Assembly (NCBI GenBank): GCA_913055845.1
Contig: CAJXKO010000001.1
Span: 42,863-106,862, forward strand
DNA length: 64,000 nt
Source of the DNA: an uncultured Bacteroidota bacterium
GTDB taxonomy: Bacteria; Bacteroidota; Rhodothermia; Rhodothermales; Salinibacteraceae
Direction: 5' to 3'
Both the position numbers and the translations under genes were made by a program. Below the pieces are notes generated by a model that was given only the letters and a program-made list of their open reading frames with translations, was not told where the DNA came from and searched no databases. Numbering within the stretch: the stretch's first letter is position 1; each line of letters opens with the position of its first letter. Positions 43,060 to 52,179 of the stretch are shown here, piece after piece.

Positions 43060-44076
43060 CTAATTCTCCGACACGAAGGTGTAGTAGCGAAGACGAGACG
43101 GCATAGGCTCGTAGTCGCGGATGAGGAGATCCGGGGGGACGTGGACCCGAGGCGTCACGTACCCGGTGGTGTCGGAGCGGATTTGGTCGTACGAGACCGT
43201 CGCAAAAAACTCCGACGAGCGCCGGGCCTTGAACAGGTCTCGAAACAACACACGGTACCGAATACGAATCGTAGACGGCTGTAGCGAAACGAGGCTTTGT
43301 TCCGATGGCACCCCGGTGACCTCTACCTCCACCTCCCGCGTTTCTTCGGCGAATCGACCGGCCCGGGCTGTGAGGGTAACCGCCTCGGGCATCACCTCCA
43401 CGAGGCCCTTCAGGGTATCGGCGAGAGGAACTTCCACTTCGACCGTATCCTGCAGATTCTCGACCGTTGTGAGATCCGTCGGCCATACGTACATGCCCTC
43501 GATAACCGACTGCGCCCCCCGCACCGTCACCGAGTCGGGATCGAGCTCGGGAGGACCAATGAGCTCGTACGCCTCCGCTACACTGATGTCGACGCGGTTC
43601 CGGACCGGTACCTGCCGGGTTTCCAGGGGGTCGAGCTTGACCTCAAACGAGGTGGGCGTCACACTCTCCAGCTGCACCGACGTGCCCTGCGGAAGATCAA
43701 TCTCGTCCTCCACGTTTACTTGGCCGGTCGTGGCGCTTACCGTGACGACCGGGGGCGTGTAGAGGAGGCGAATCAGGTCGAGTCCCCGTCCCCGCATCTG
43801 TACCCGCACGTGAGAAGGCGGCCGCTCGGCAAGGGCCTGCCCCTCCGGCGTTTCCACGACCTCCACCGGCAGCCGGATCGTCTGTGAGCGCTCTTCCCCT
43901 AGGGTCAGCGACAGCCAGAGGACGAAGGAGAGCAGCACACAGACCGTGATCGCAATGCCCCGTTGCGGGTCGGCGTCGCGCCCCGGAGTTTCGTCGCCGG
44001 AGTCCACGAGGAGCCGGAGCCAGTCCCAGAAAATGGCACCTTGGGAGTCGTTCGACGAAGCCACGACCTCGCGCAC
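43060..44076 (-). CDS. YbbR (CdaR-like) domain protein
   Basis: A 338-residue protein with a short cytoplasmic start, one membrane helix (IAITVCVLLSFVLWLSLTLG) and an exported region of three to four YbbR repeats. Examples are LPVEVVETPEGQALAERPPSHVRVQMRG and PPELDPDSVTVRGAQSVIEGM, the P..V.V.G....l motif. In Firmicutes CdaR controls the di-adenylate cyclase CdaA, and the genes are paired; here no cyclase is adjacent. It is 66 bases downstream of a sulfotransferase gene, so it may belong to that transcript. Confidence 0.82.
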   Translation of the reverse strand: MREVVASSNDSQGAIFWDWLRLLVDSGDETPGRDADPQRGIAITVCVLLSFVLWLSLTLGEERSQTIRLPVEVVETPEGQALAERPPSHVRVQMRGRGLDLIRLLYTPPVVTVSATTGQVNVEDEIDLPQGTSVQLESVTPTSFEVKLDPLETRQVPVRNRVDISVAEAYELIGPPELDPDSVTVRGAQSVIEGMYVWPTDLTTVENLQDTVEVEVPLADTLKGLVEVMPEAVTLTARAGRFAEETREVEVEVTGVPSEQSLVSLQPSTIRIRYRVLFRDLFKARRSSEFFATVSYDQIRSDTTGYVTPRVHVPPDLLIRDYEPMPSRLRYYTFVSEN

Positions 44077-44142
44077 TGCTTGAAAGGAAAACGACGTACC
44101 GCCGCTACACGCACCGCCCCGCCGTGTGTTCGACTCACTGTC

Positions 44143-45135
44143 CTACTCGTTCTTCCACCGCGGGGCCGCGTCGCCACTAAACGTGTGTCCCCCCCACACA
44201 TTGTGCACGGTGCGCCGCACCCACTGGAGGGCCGCGGCCCCGAGTTGCCGAAGGACCTGCACAGCGAGAGCCGGCCGCCAGTCGGTGGGCGGACGGGCAT
44301 AACCGTTAGCAGCAAGCCACCGCCCCGCGATTCGTTCTACGATCACCCGCTCGGCCTCCGGCATCTGCGTGCGCCACTTCTCCCGGTTGGAGGCGTCAAT
44401 CGGACGTGTGCTCTTCGCCTTCCAGGGCTCCCGTTCGGCATCGAACGGCTGTGTCATGTCTTCCTCCTGCTCCCCCAACATGACTGGCTGAAAGGAGGTC
44501 CCGAGGAACGCACAGACGTCGCGGAGCGAGGCCTTGGGCTCGGCAATCAAGTCTTCGTACCGCAGGGCATAGAATCGTCCCTCGTAGTCGTGCCGGTACT
44601 GCTCCACGAGCCGGGCGTAGGTGCGCCACGTCCAAGCTTGCTCCGGCAGCGTGGCGCGGCTCCAGGGCATCGACTGCAACGAGAGGCACACGTCGCGGGG
44701 ATCGCGCACGATGGCCACGACGACGGCCTCGGGAAACTGACGGGTCATTTCAGGGACAAAACGGAGATGATCCGGTGTCTTTTCTCCCCAGGCGGGGGCG
44801 CCGGACCGAGCCGCGTAGGTATCGAGTAGCGCCCGTAGCACGTCGCCGTGGGTGGGGTCCGGTGCCGACTGCACGTGGTCCCGGACGCGCGCTTTTTCCT
44901 CAGGGGTCAGGGCCATGTCCTGCACGCCCGGCTGCTGGAAGAGGCGGTCGAGCATCCGTAGGGCATCGGCCGTATCGGCGACCGGCACCCCCGTCCAACA
45001 CCGCGTAAAGTAGTGCGTCTCCGGAGCCATGACGAGGCCGGGATGCGCGCCGAGCAGGCGGCTGAGCAGTGTGGTACCGGAGCGCGGCATACCCACCACA
45101 AACACCGGATGGCGCGGCACTGGACGACTACTCAT
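44143..45135 (-). CDS. Sulfotransferase A
   Basis: A 330-residue PAPS-dependent sulfotransferase. The 5'-phosphosulfate loop is FVVGMPRSGTTLLSRLLGAHP and the 3'-phosphate site is VAIVRDPRDVCLSLQSMPW. Further family text is WGEKTPDHLRFVPEM and YEDLIAEPKASLRDVCAFLG. It resembles the Sulfotransfer_1/3 families that sulfate glycans or small metabolites. No signal peptide is seen, so it should act at the cytoplasmic side. The start ATG 45135 overlaps the end of the glycosyltransferase gene, showing coupling; ATG 45141 is an alternative. It is the last glycan-related gene of the minus-strand run. Confidence 0.87.
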   Translation of the reverse strand: MSSRPVPRHPVFVVGMPRSGTTLLSRLLGAHPGLVMAPETHYFTRCWTGVPVADTADALRMLDRLFQQPGVQDMALTPEEKARVRDHVQSAPDPTHGDVLRALLDTYAARSGAPAWGEKTPDHLRFVPEMTRQFPEAVVVAIVRDPRDVCLSLQSMPWSRATLPEQAWTWRTYARLVEQYRHDYEGRFYALRYEDLIAEPKASLRDVCAFLGTSFQPVMLGEQEEDMTQPFDAEREPWKAKSTRPIDASNREKWRTQMPEAERVIVERIAGRWLAANGYARPPTDWRPALAVQVLRQLGAAALQWVRRTVHNVWGGHTFSGDAAPRWKNE

Positions 45136-46177
45136 CGGCATCGAGCACGCGTCGGTACAAGTGTTCGGTTTGCCGGGCGAGCCGCGGCCACGCACGGTTG
45201 TCGAGCGGTACCCGGTCGGGGCGGGCGTCTGTTTCGGCCCAGTCCATCGCCTCCGCCATCGTTCCGGCCGTCAGGTCGCCCTCGTACGTCCGCACCCACT
45301 CGGCCCCCACCTCCGCCTGCAACTCGCTCATCGCCCCCCGGTCCGGCACCAGCACGGGCCGGTCGAACGAGAGTGCGAGCAAGGCCGTGCCGGACTGGAG
45401 GATGTGATCGTACGGTAGCACAATGAGGTCCGCGGCGCCGAGCACAGTCGCCATTTCGTCGTTCTCGATGAACCGCAGGTCCGTCCGGATCCGGCCGTCC
45501 CCCTCGGCCGCGTTCAGAATCTCGCCCTTCAACGTCTCCGAGACGGGATTCCCCGCGATCAGTAGACGCGCTTCGTTATCGTCCCACGCCCGAAACGCCT
45601 CGATGAGGCGCGGGACGTTTTTGTAAGGCCGGACCCGTCCGATAAACGTCGCTAGCCGGGCCTCGTGGGGCACGTCGAGCGTGCGCCGTGCTTTCGATTG
45701 AGGCACAGGATCGGGGTAGGCCGGGCGGTAGTGGCCGTGGGGCACGACGGCGCGGGGCACGCGGTGCAGCGATGGGAAGCGCGCGAGCGTCTTTTTCTCA
45801 GCGACCCGGCTTAGGGTGACGATCCCATCCACCATCGGCCGAAAGAGCCGCCAGAAGAGCCGCTCGAGTTTCGGGTGTCGCGACTCGTGCGGGCCCAGGT
45901 CGTGCACCGTCCACACGAGCCGGGCGCCCCGAGCTCGCGCCCACGCAAAGAGGAGAAGTTCCGCCGCGACGTAGGCCGTGGCCGTCGCCAGGGAGGGGTA
46001 GCTCAGAAAGTCGTCCGGCCAGTGCACGTGCCAGACGTCGTACGAGCCGGTGAGCGCGCGCCGCAGGGTAATGTTGTCCACCCGAACACCCGTCGCCGCC
46101 TCCATCGCCTCGTAGAGCAGGCGCGTGTAGGGGTTTCCCGTTTTGTTCTCAAATGCAGGCCAGCCAAGGACTTTCAA
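45128..46177 (-). CDS. Glycosyltransferase (GT4-like)
   Basis: A 349-residue glycosyltransferase of GT-B fold. The acceptor half has YDVWHVHWPDDFL and LVWTVHDLGPHES. The donor half has ATFIGRVRPYKNVPRLIEAF, then ADLIVLPYDHILQSGTALLALSFDRPVLVPDRGA, which holds the nucleotide-sugar loop. It probably adds one sugar during assembly of the cluster's glycan. It overlaps sulfotransferase A by 8 bases and follows sulfotransferase B after 78 bases, so modification and polymer genes are interleaved. Confidence 0.85.
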   Translation of the reverse strand: MKVLGWPAFENKTGNPYTRLLYEAMEAATGVRVDNITLRRALTGSYDVWHVHWPDDFLSYPSLATATAYVAAELLLFAWARARGARLVWTVHDLGPHESRHPKLERLFWRLFRPMVDGIVTLSRVAEKKTLARFPSLHRVPRAVVPHGHYRPAYPDPVPQSKARRTLDVPHEARLATFIGRVRPYKNVPRLIEAFRAWDDNEARLLIAGNPVSETLKGEILNAAEGDGRIRTDLRFIENDEMATVLGAADLIVLPYDHILQSGTALLALSFDRPVLVPDRGAMSELQAEVGAEWVRTYEGDLTAGTMAEAMDWAETDARPDRVPLDNRAWPRLARQTEHLYRRVLDADE

Positions 46178-46255
46178 TGTTGAAATTTCGGGTATCGAAT
46201 TTCGAATTCACGTCATCGGCCTCCCTCTCATTCCCCTTTCGCAGCCCGCACGCCG

Positions 46256-47188
46256 TCACTGTTCGAGCCAGTGCGAGAGGTCGCGGTCGAGGCGGTTCTC
46301 CAAACGGTGCACGTGGGGCCGAAATGTCTCGATGAGCCGGGCCCGCACCGCCGGATCCATGGGGGGCTTGTCGAGGTTTCGGTTCTTCAGGTCGTTGACC
46401 CAATCGACCACGACGTCGGGCAGCAGGGGCACGATGGCTTTTCGTAGCGGCGCGGCGGCCGTGAGGAGAGCATGGATTATCCGCGATCGGGGCACGCCCG
46501 AGGCGTTCACGCGCCGGTCGTCCGGCTCGAACGAGGGGTCGACGCCGAGGAAGCGGAACAGATCCTGCCGGATCGCCGCCGGGTCTTCGAGGAAGTCATC
46601 GAAGAGGTAGACGCGAAGCTGCTCGCGAGGAAAGCGGTCGAGATAGCGTTTCAGTTGCTCGTCGTAGCGGCCCCGATCCACGTACCGCCCCAGGGCCCAG
46701 TGGTTCGCAATGCGCTCCTCCTCGGCGTCGAGCGCCATTTCGAAGTCGGTGAGGGGCTCGTCCTGGTCCCGCACAAAGTGCAGAAACTCCGAGTAGGCCC
46801 GCTCCACGGGGTTGCGGAGCATGACAACGAGCCGCGCCTCCGGCACATACCGCTCAATGTTGACCGGCGCGTCGGGGTGGTAGAGGTACCAGTGCGAGGC
46901 CTCGCCGCGGGCCGTCTCGTCGGTCGTCCCGGCGAAGAGCTCCTGGTACCGGTCGAGATCCGTGATGGACGCGTGGTTGACCCCCTCGGGCCGCTGATCG
47001 ATCGGCGCCTGAAAGTCGGGCGCGTTTCCAGCGAACGCGAAGAAATTCGGCTCCTTGACCGGACTCATGAACACGTCCGGGTGCTGATCAAGGGCGGTAT
47101 AGAGCGCCGTAGTGCCCGCCTTCATGGCGCCCAGGATAAGGAAGGTGGGCATGTGCTCGGGGTCGACGGCGGGGTCAGAAGCGGGCAT
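46256..47188 (-). CDS. Sulfotransferase B
   Basis: A 310-residue sulfotransferase. The PAPS 5' loop is LILGAMKAGTTALYTALDQHP, followed by DVFMSPVKEPNFFAFAG, and the 3' site is VVMLRNPVERAYSEFLHFV. It resembles the heparan-sulfate/Sulfotransfer_1 group that modifies saccharides. It shares long identical stretches with its upstream neighbour (HPDVFMSPVKEP, LRNPVERAYS, DRDLSHWL), so the two arose by duplication. The first 12 residues before MPTFLIL may not be translated. The gap to sulfotransferase C is 3 bases. Confidence 0.88.
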   Translation of the reverse strand: MPASDPAVDPEHMPTFLILGAMKAGTTALYTALDQHPDVFMSPVKEPNFFAFAGNAPDFQAPIDQRPEGVNHASITDLDRYQELFAGTTDETARGEASHWYLYHPDAPVNIERYVPEARLVVMLRNPVERAYSEFLHFVRDQDEPLTDFEMALDAEEERIANHWALGRYVDRGRYDEQLKRYLDRFPREQLRVYLFDDFLEDPAAIRQDLFRFLGVDPSFEPDDRRVNASGVPRSRIIHALLTAAAPLRKAIVPLLPDVVVDWVNDLKNRNLDKPPMDPAVRARLIETFRPHVHRLENRLDRDLSHWLEQ

Positions 47189-47191
47189 AGG

Positions 47192-48109
47192 CTACGGCGT
47201 GTCCAACCAGTGCGACAGGTCACGGTCGAGCAGGGCCTCCAGACGGTGCACATCGTCGCGGTACGCCTCCATGAGCCGCTGTCGGGCCGCCGTGGACATG
47301 GGCGGCTTCTTTAGGTTCGCGTTTTTGGCGGAGGTCAGCACACGATCGCGGACCCATTCCGGCAGGACACGCCGCGCCCCCCGACGGAGCGGGTGGTCGG
47401 GGGTGTGAAGAAACTCCTGAAACCACTGCCACCGCGGGTAGCCAGTAGAACGGCGTGGCGCCCCCACACTTGGCTCGAATGTCTCGTCGATTCCAAGCGC
47501 CCGGTAGACCCGCTGCGCAAACGCGACGGTGTCTGCCTTGAGGTCCTCGAAGAAATACACTTGGATCTGTTCGTCGGCAAACCGCTCACGGTACCGAGCG
47601 AGCTGCGCGTGGTAGAAGCCCATGCGGCGGTAGTGCCAGGACCACTCCCAGCCCTTCTCGATGCGCCCCGCCTCGGTATCAAGCGCCGCTTTAAAATCAT
47701 GGATCGGCTCTCGCCCGCTCCGCACGAGGTGCAGGAAGTGAGAGTAGGCTCGCTCAACCGGATTGCGGAGAATGGCAACCAAGGTCGCGTCGGGGCAGTG
47801 CTCCGCGATCAGCCGCGGCGCATCCTTGTCGTAGAGGTACACCGGGGAGGCCTCCCCCACCACCGTCTCGTCCGATGCCCCATCGAATAGCGCGCGGTAG
47901 TCCTCCATCGTGTACACCGCCCCGGCCTCCCGATTCGACGCCTCGTCGCCCGGTCCCACCATTGCCGGCGGATTTTCCGCGTAGGCGAAGTAGCGTGGCT
48001 CCTTGACCGGGCTCATAAACACGTCCGGGTGCTGCTGGAGATAGTCGTAGAGCGACGTGGTCCCGGACTTCGCCGCCCCAATGATCAATGTGTTTGGCAA
48101 GCGCGCCAT
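47192..48109 (-). CDS. Sulfotransferase C
   Basis: A 305-residue sulfotransferase, tandem paralogue of sulfotransferase B. The 5' loop is LIIGAAKSGTTSLYDYLQQHP, then DVFMSPVKEPRYFAYAEN, and the 3' site is VAILRNPVERAYSHFLHLV. The ends match too (LLDRDLSHWLDTP against RLDRDLSHWLEQ). The middle parts differ, suggesting different acceptor positions. It is 26 bases downstream of the second glycosyltransferase. Confidence 0.88.
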   Translation of the reverse strand: MARLPNTLIIGAAKSGTTSLYDYLQQHPDVFMSPVKEPRYFAYAENPPAMVGPGDEASNREAGAVYTMEDYRALFDGASDETVVGEASPVYLYDKDAPRLIAEHCPDATLVAILRNPVERAYSHFLHLVRSGREPIHDFKAALDTEAGRIEKGWEWSWHYRRMGFYHAQLARYRERFADEQIQVYFFEDLKADTVAFAQRVYRALGIDETFEPSVGAPRRSTGYPRWQWFQEFLHTPDHPLRRGARRVLPEWVRDRVLTSAKNANLKKPPMSTAARQRLMEAYRDDVHRLEALLDRDLSHWLDTP

Positions 48110-48135
48110 GAAGAGAAATTCGTTCTCGGGCGTGA

Positions 48136-49440
48136 TCAGGATGCAGCGGCGGAGACCGCGTTTAGTTGCTCAGCCAATCGCTCCGCCTGATGTACGCGGT
48201 TGTGGTCTTGAATGTCCGTCCACGCAGCTCCCGACGCGGGGTCGCCCTGTTTCCACGCCTCGTAGTGCGTCGAAATCAGTTCCGTCATGCGATCCACGTC
48301 CCCCCAGTCCACTACTTCGCCCGCCGAGTGCCGACGCAGGAGCGCGTCCGCATCGCCGCCCGACGGTCCCACCCCGAGCACTGGCCGTCCACTGGCGAGG
48401 TACTCGTAGAGCTTGCTCGTAATCATGCCCGACGCCTGCGCAAATTGCTCGATCACGAGCAGTAGCAGCGTGCTACGGGCCATGCGACGGAGCGCCTTGT
48501 CGTGCGGCACAAAATCGTCCACCGTCACGATCGGCGTCAGGCCGTGCTGCGCAATCGATCGCCGCACCGCCGGGTCCACCGCCCCCGTCAGGTGCACGCG
48601 GAGGGTCGGGATGCGGCCGTCGTTTCGCAGGCGAGCCAGCGCCCGCCACAGCCCCCTGGGGTTGCGGCTCGCGTACAGCTTGCCCACGTGCGCGAGCACA
48701 AAATCATCCGACAGCGCCGGCTGAACGGCCTCGAAGTCGTCCGAATCAAAGCCATTCTCCACCACCCCGTACCGGTTCTCCGCCTTGGTCGCAAAAAGCT
48801 CGGCCCACGACGGGCTCACAGTCGTCACGGCATTGGCCTCCTTCAACACGGAGCGCTCAAGGTGGGCATCGATCCGCTTTGCCCATCGGGTGTGAGGAAA
48901 CTCGTCGTAGTAGCTGATGTCGGTCCACGGATCGTGCAAGTCGGCGATCCAGGGCGTGTCGGCGGTTCGGTGCAGCGACCGACCGATGAGGTGCACGGAG
49001 TGAGGGGCTCCACTGCTCACCACCGCGTCGTAGCCCTCTTGTTCGAGAAGTTGCCGGCCCTGCCAGACCGCAAACGGCCACCATCCAACCCGGGCGTCCG
49101 GAATGAAGACATTGGCACGAATCCAGCGGGCCACCTCCTCCAGAAGTGACGATTCGTCTTTGCCCAGCGATCCCGCGGGAATGTCGTCCTCGTCGCCCCC
49201 TTTCAGCCGGGCGTAGAGCGCAATGGGGTCGAACGAAGGCGTACGGTGCACCGTCACCGAGTCCGGGACCGTCGATAGTAGTGAGGGATCACGGTTGGGA
49301 TACGCCCCCTCCCGCACCGTCAGCACGTCAACGTCCCATCCTGCATCGGGCAGATGCTCAATAAACTGCAGAATCCGCTGCGCGGCCGGGCCGCCGGCGG
49401 GCGGGACGTAGTAGGCAATTAGCAGAACGCGACGGGGCAT
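48136..49440 (-). CDS. Glycosyltransferase (GT4-like), first gene of the minus-strand run
   Basis: A 434-residue GT-B fold enzyme. The N-terminus MPRRVLLIAYYVPPAGGPAA is the glycine-rich acceptor loop often seen in O-antigen and exopolysaccharide glycosyltransferases. The donor domain has LAHVGKLYASRNPRGLWRAL, SGMITSKLYEYLASGRPVLGV and GPSGGDADALLRRH. The sugar is not predictable. ATG 49440 starts exactly at the family N-terminus; an open frame to 49539 is not supported. Its promoter must lie in the divergent region shared with the flippase. Confidence 0.87.
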   Translation of the reverse strand: MPRRVLLIAYYVPPAGGPAAQRILQFIEHLPDAGWDVDVLTVREGAYPNRDPSLLSTVPDSVTVHRTPSFDPIALYARLKGGDEDDIPAGSLGKDESSLLEEVARWIRANVFIPDARVGWWPFAVWQGRQLLEQEGYDAVVSSGAPHSVHLIGRSLHRTADTPWIADLHDPWTDISYYDEFPHTRWAKRIDAHLERSVLKEANAVTTVSPSWAELFATKAENRYGVVENGFDSDDFEAVQPALSDDFVLAHVGKLYASRNPRGLWRALARLRNDGRIPTLRVHLTGAVDPAVRRSIAQHGLTPIVTVDDFVPHDKALRRMARSTLLLLVIEQFAQASGMITSKLYEYLASGRPVLGVGPSGGDADALLRRHSAGEVVDWGDVDRMTELISTHYEAWKQGDPASGAAWTDIQDHNRVHQAERLAEQLNAVSAAAS

Positions 49441-49509
49441 GCAGCGGGATGGCTTTCGGGACCAGAGGACAGCGGCACGGGAAGCAACTTTACTTGGAAT
49501 CAGGTGATC

Positions 49510-49533
49510 CCTGCACTTGCATGCAGTGGCAGG
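49510..49533. promoter_or_regulatory. 24-base dyad, possible operator
   Basis: The dyad runs CCTGC-ACTTGCATGCAGTG-GCAGG, with nine of twelve positions pairing plus one wobble. It is centred on the palindrome GCATGC. GCAGGC follows twice within 25 bases. It lies 70 bases upstream of the glycosyltransferase start and 187 bases upstream of the flippase start. Confidence 0.38.
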
Positions 49534-49611
49534 CAGCATTGCAGGCGGCCCCGCACAGACGCTGCGTCAATCCTCCACCAAAACTCGGAACGGCGCTCGA
49601 TTCCGTCGAAG

Positions 49612-49643
49612 TTGCCTGATTTCTTAGAGAATGTCTATTTTGC
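49612..49643 (+). promoter_or_regulatory. Candidate promoter for the flippase gene
   Basis: TTG (49612-49614) and TATTTTGC (49636-49643) are 21 bases apart. They resemble the TTG / TAnnTTTG elements of Bacteroidota, with one base less inside the -7 box. The implied leader is about 70 bases. Confidence 0.33.
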
Positions 49644-49719
49644 TTCTGGTGTCGTAAGGTCGCGGGGCCCTGCCGATTTCACTCCGACGCGCTCACACGT
49701 TCGCTCACTCTGCCGACGC

Positions 49720-51279
49720 ATGGACACGCCCTCAACGGGCGAGGCCTCGTCTCGTCCCCCTGCCGATTCGGAAAATGGTGACGAGACGACCCGCTACACC
49801 GACCGTATTCTGAAGGGCGGCGGTTCGGTATTTTCCGGATCGATGGTGGCCAAAGCGGTTGGCTTTGTCTTGCAGATCGTTCTCGGGCGCAGCTTCGGCA
49901 AAGCCCTGTACGGCGTCTACAGTTACGGACTCACCATCCTTCGCGTGGTCCGGGAGCTGGGCACACTCGGCCTGCAGAACGGCGTCGTGCGGTTCGGGGC
50001 GGAATATCACGAGGGCGGGGATGAGTCGCGGGTGAAGGGAACATTCTTGGCGGTCGGAGGGCTGGGATTGGGGACTGGCCTCCTCCTCGGCGTGGCCTTC
50101 TATCTCGCCGCCCCGTGGCTGGCCGCGAACACCCTCGAAAACACGAACGACCCGTTGATCTTCCAGCTCTTCGCGGTCGGGCTGCCCTTCTACATCCTCA
50201 CCTACCTCGGATCCCGCATGGCCCGCGCCCTCGGCCAGATGCGGGTGGATGTGCTGCTCGATTCCATCCTCCAGCCAGCGCTCTTTCTTCTGCTCACAGG
50301 CATCCTCGTGCTCTTCGGTCAGGGCTTCACGACGGCCCTGTACGCGTTTCTGGCTTCTACCGTGCTGGCCGCCGGAGCGTCAGTCTACGCCGTTTACCGG
50401 CTGTTTCCACCGCTTTTTTCGTCCCTGTCGCCCTCGATCGACCTCCGGCGCCTGCTGCGCTTCTCGCTCCCCATCGTGGGGGTGAGCCTCGCCAGCATGG
50501 GCCTCGCCCGGGCCGACCGGATTATGCTCGGCATCCTGGCCACCGAAGACGCGGTGGGCCTCTACACAGCCGCCTCCAAAATGTCCGTTCAGCTACGGTT
50601 CGTCCTGTTCGCGCTTACCGCCGCCTTTTCGCCGGTCATCTCGGAGCTCTACCACAGCGACCGGCGCGGCGCTTTGGCTCAGCTCTACGCTGACACCGTC
50701 CGCTGGATCGCCCTGGGCACCCTGCCCCTCGCCGTGGTCCTCATGGTGTTCGCCCCGGACATCATGACCCTCTTCGGCGCGGACTTCCGGGAGGGAGCGG
50801 TACTGCTTCGAATCCTGGCGGTCGCTTACATCGTGGTGGCGGGCTCCGGGTCCGTGGGGCACATGCTGCAGATGTCGGACCACCAGGATTTTGCGTTCTG
50901 GGTCAACGCGAGCATGGCTGTCCTGAACGTGGGGCTCAACTGGATTCTCATTCAGTGGTACGGCGTCGTCGGAGCGGCAATTGCGACGAGCGTGGCGCAC
51001 GTACTGGGAAACGTCTTCCAGCTATGGGGCCTCTACGCCTTCACCCGCATCCAACCCTTTCGGTGGGCCCTATGGAAGCCCCTCGTGGCGGCAGGGGCAG
51101 CGGGCGGGGTGGCGTGGGGACTGTTTGCACAACTCGCCGCCCCGAGCCGCTGGCTGGTGGGGATCCCGGCGGCCCTGTTTGTCTACGGCGGTGTGGTGTT
51201 CGTGCTGGGCCTTGCACCCCGCGATCGCGCCATTGTGGACGATCTATGGGCGGAACTGCGGGCTCGGCTCGGCGCGTAG
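49720..51279 (+). CDS. Polysaccharide flippase (Wzx/MATE-like)
   Basis: A 519-residue membrane protein with about 12-14 helices. A short polar start is followed by ILKGGGSVFSGSMVAKAVGFVLQIVLGRSFGKALYGVYSYGLTI, the typical Wzx/PST opening. Later text such as GLARADRIMLGILATEDAVGLYTAASKMS is also diagnostic. It should flip a lipid-linked glycan across the inner membrane, after which a polymerase or ligase acts; no clear wzy is seen. ATG 49720 was chosen because the open frame to 49504 runs through the control region. Confidence 0.9.
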   Translation: MDTPSTGEASSRPPADSENGDETTRYTDRILKGGGSVFSGSMVAKAVGFVLQIVLGRSFGKALYGVYSYGLTILRVVRELGTLGLQNGVVRFGAEYHEGGDESRVKGTFLAVGGLGLGTGLLLGVAFYLAAPWLAANTLENTNDPLIFQLFAVGLPFYILTYLGSRMARALGQMRVDVLLDSILQPALFLLLTGILVLFGQGFTTALYAFLASTVLAAGASVYAVYRLFPPLFSSLSPSIDLRRLLRFSLPIVGVSLASMGLARADRIMLGILATEDAVGLYTAASKMSVQLRFVLFALTAAFSPVISELYHSDRRGALAQLYADTVRWIALGTLPLAVVLMVFAPDIMTLFGADFREGAVLLRILAVAYIVVAGSGSVGHMLQMSDHQDFAFWVNASMAVLNVGLNWILIQWYGVVGAAIATSVAHVLGNVFQLWGLYAFTRIQPFRWALWKPLVAAGAAGGVAWGLFAQLAAPSRWLVGIPAALFVYGGVVFVLGLAPRDRAIVDDLWAELRARLGA

Positions 51280-51369
51280 CCGAAGGGGTTGGCGTTCGCG
51301 GCAGGATCCAGCGGCCCCACACGGCAATTCATAGACGGAGCACGTGCTTTTCCTCAGCCCGTTTCTTTC

Positions 51370-52167
51370 ATGTCGCTCGTCGACGACATCGAAACCTTTG
51401 TTCGGCGGCGGTACCTGTTTGTGCGTCAGCAACTTCGGCACCTACAGGCCGGGCTCGGATACCTCTCCGGCCGGCCGCTGCCGGAGACGCGGTTCGTGCT
51501 GTTTGGACGCGGGCGGTCGGGGACCACGGCGCTGGTGAGCATGCTCGACGACGTGCCGGGGCTGCGGTGCGAGGGGGAGGTCCTCCACAACTACGTCCCG
51601 TTTCCCTACCGGCACGTGCTGGGACGGGCGGCCCGCTGCAGCGCCCCCACGTACGGCTGCAAAATCCTGAGCTATCAGATCCAAGACGTACAGCGTCCGC
51701 CCGGCCGGCCCGAGGACTTCCTCCGCACCCTGCACCGCGAGCACGGCTTTCGGATCCTGTACCTGCGCCGGACGAATCTGGTGCGGCACGCCCTCTCCAA
51801 CATTCAGGCGCGGCGGGACACGTTTCACCGAAAGAAGTCCGACCCAGATGCCGGGCCGGCGGCCCTTCACGTAGACCCTACTCATGTCGTCGAGTGGATG
51901 GAGAGCAGCGAGAGGCTGGGCGCGTACGAGCAGACGCTTCTCGACGACCTGCCGCACCTCCCCCTCACCTACGAGACGCACATCCGCGACGCGGAGGCCC
52001 ACCAGGCGACCGTCGACACGGTGTGTGACTTTCTGGGCATCGAGTCGGGCCCGGTGGAAAGCAGCTACCGCAAGGTGGCCCCGCCGGCCCTCCGCGACCG
52101 GGTGGCCAACTACGACGAACTGGCTGCACACCTGGCGGGCACGCAGTACGAAACGTATCTTGACTGA
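51370..52167 (+). CDS. Sulfotransferase D
   Basis: A 265-residue sulfotransferase. The 5' loop is FVLFGRGRSGTTALVSMLDDVP and the 3' site lies in ILYLRRTNLVRHALSNIQARR, the pattern of NodH/Stf0-like enzymes that sulfate glycolipids. Near the C-terminus, LPLTYETHIRDAEAHQATVDTVCDFLGI is also family text. It follows the flippase after 90 bases on the same strand and ends 12 bases before the opposing propeller-like gene. ATG 51370 (MSLVDDIETF) was chosen; an open frame to 51289 has no support. Confidence 0.85.
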   Translation: MSLVDDIETFVRRRYLFVRQQLRHLQAGLGYLSGRPLPETRFVLFGRGRSGTTALVSMLDDVPGLRCEGEVLHNYVPFPYRHVLGRAARCSAPTYGCKILSYQIQDVQRPPGRPEDFLRTLHREHGFRILYLRRTNLVRHALSNIQARRDTFHRKKSDPDAGPAALHVDPTHVVEWMESSERLGAYEQTLLDDLPHLPLTYETHIRDAEAHQATVDTVCDFLGIESGPVESSYRKVAPPALRDRVANYDELAAHLAGTQYETYLD

Positions 52168-52179
52168 CCCGTTGCCCGT

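Larger units (their letters stand above)
49441..49719. other. Divergent control region of the polysaccharide cluster
   Basis: 279 bases without a convincing gene, between the glycosyltransferase (minus) and the flippase (plus). It contains a 24-base dyad, several GCAGGC/TGCAGG copies next to it, and a candidate promoter, listed separately. Confidence 0.5.
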
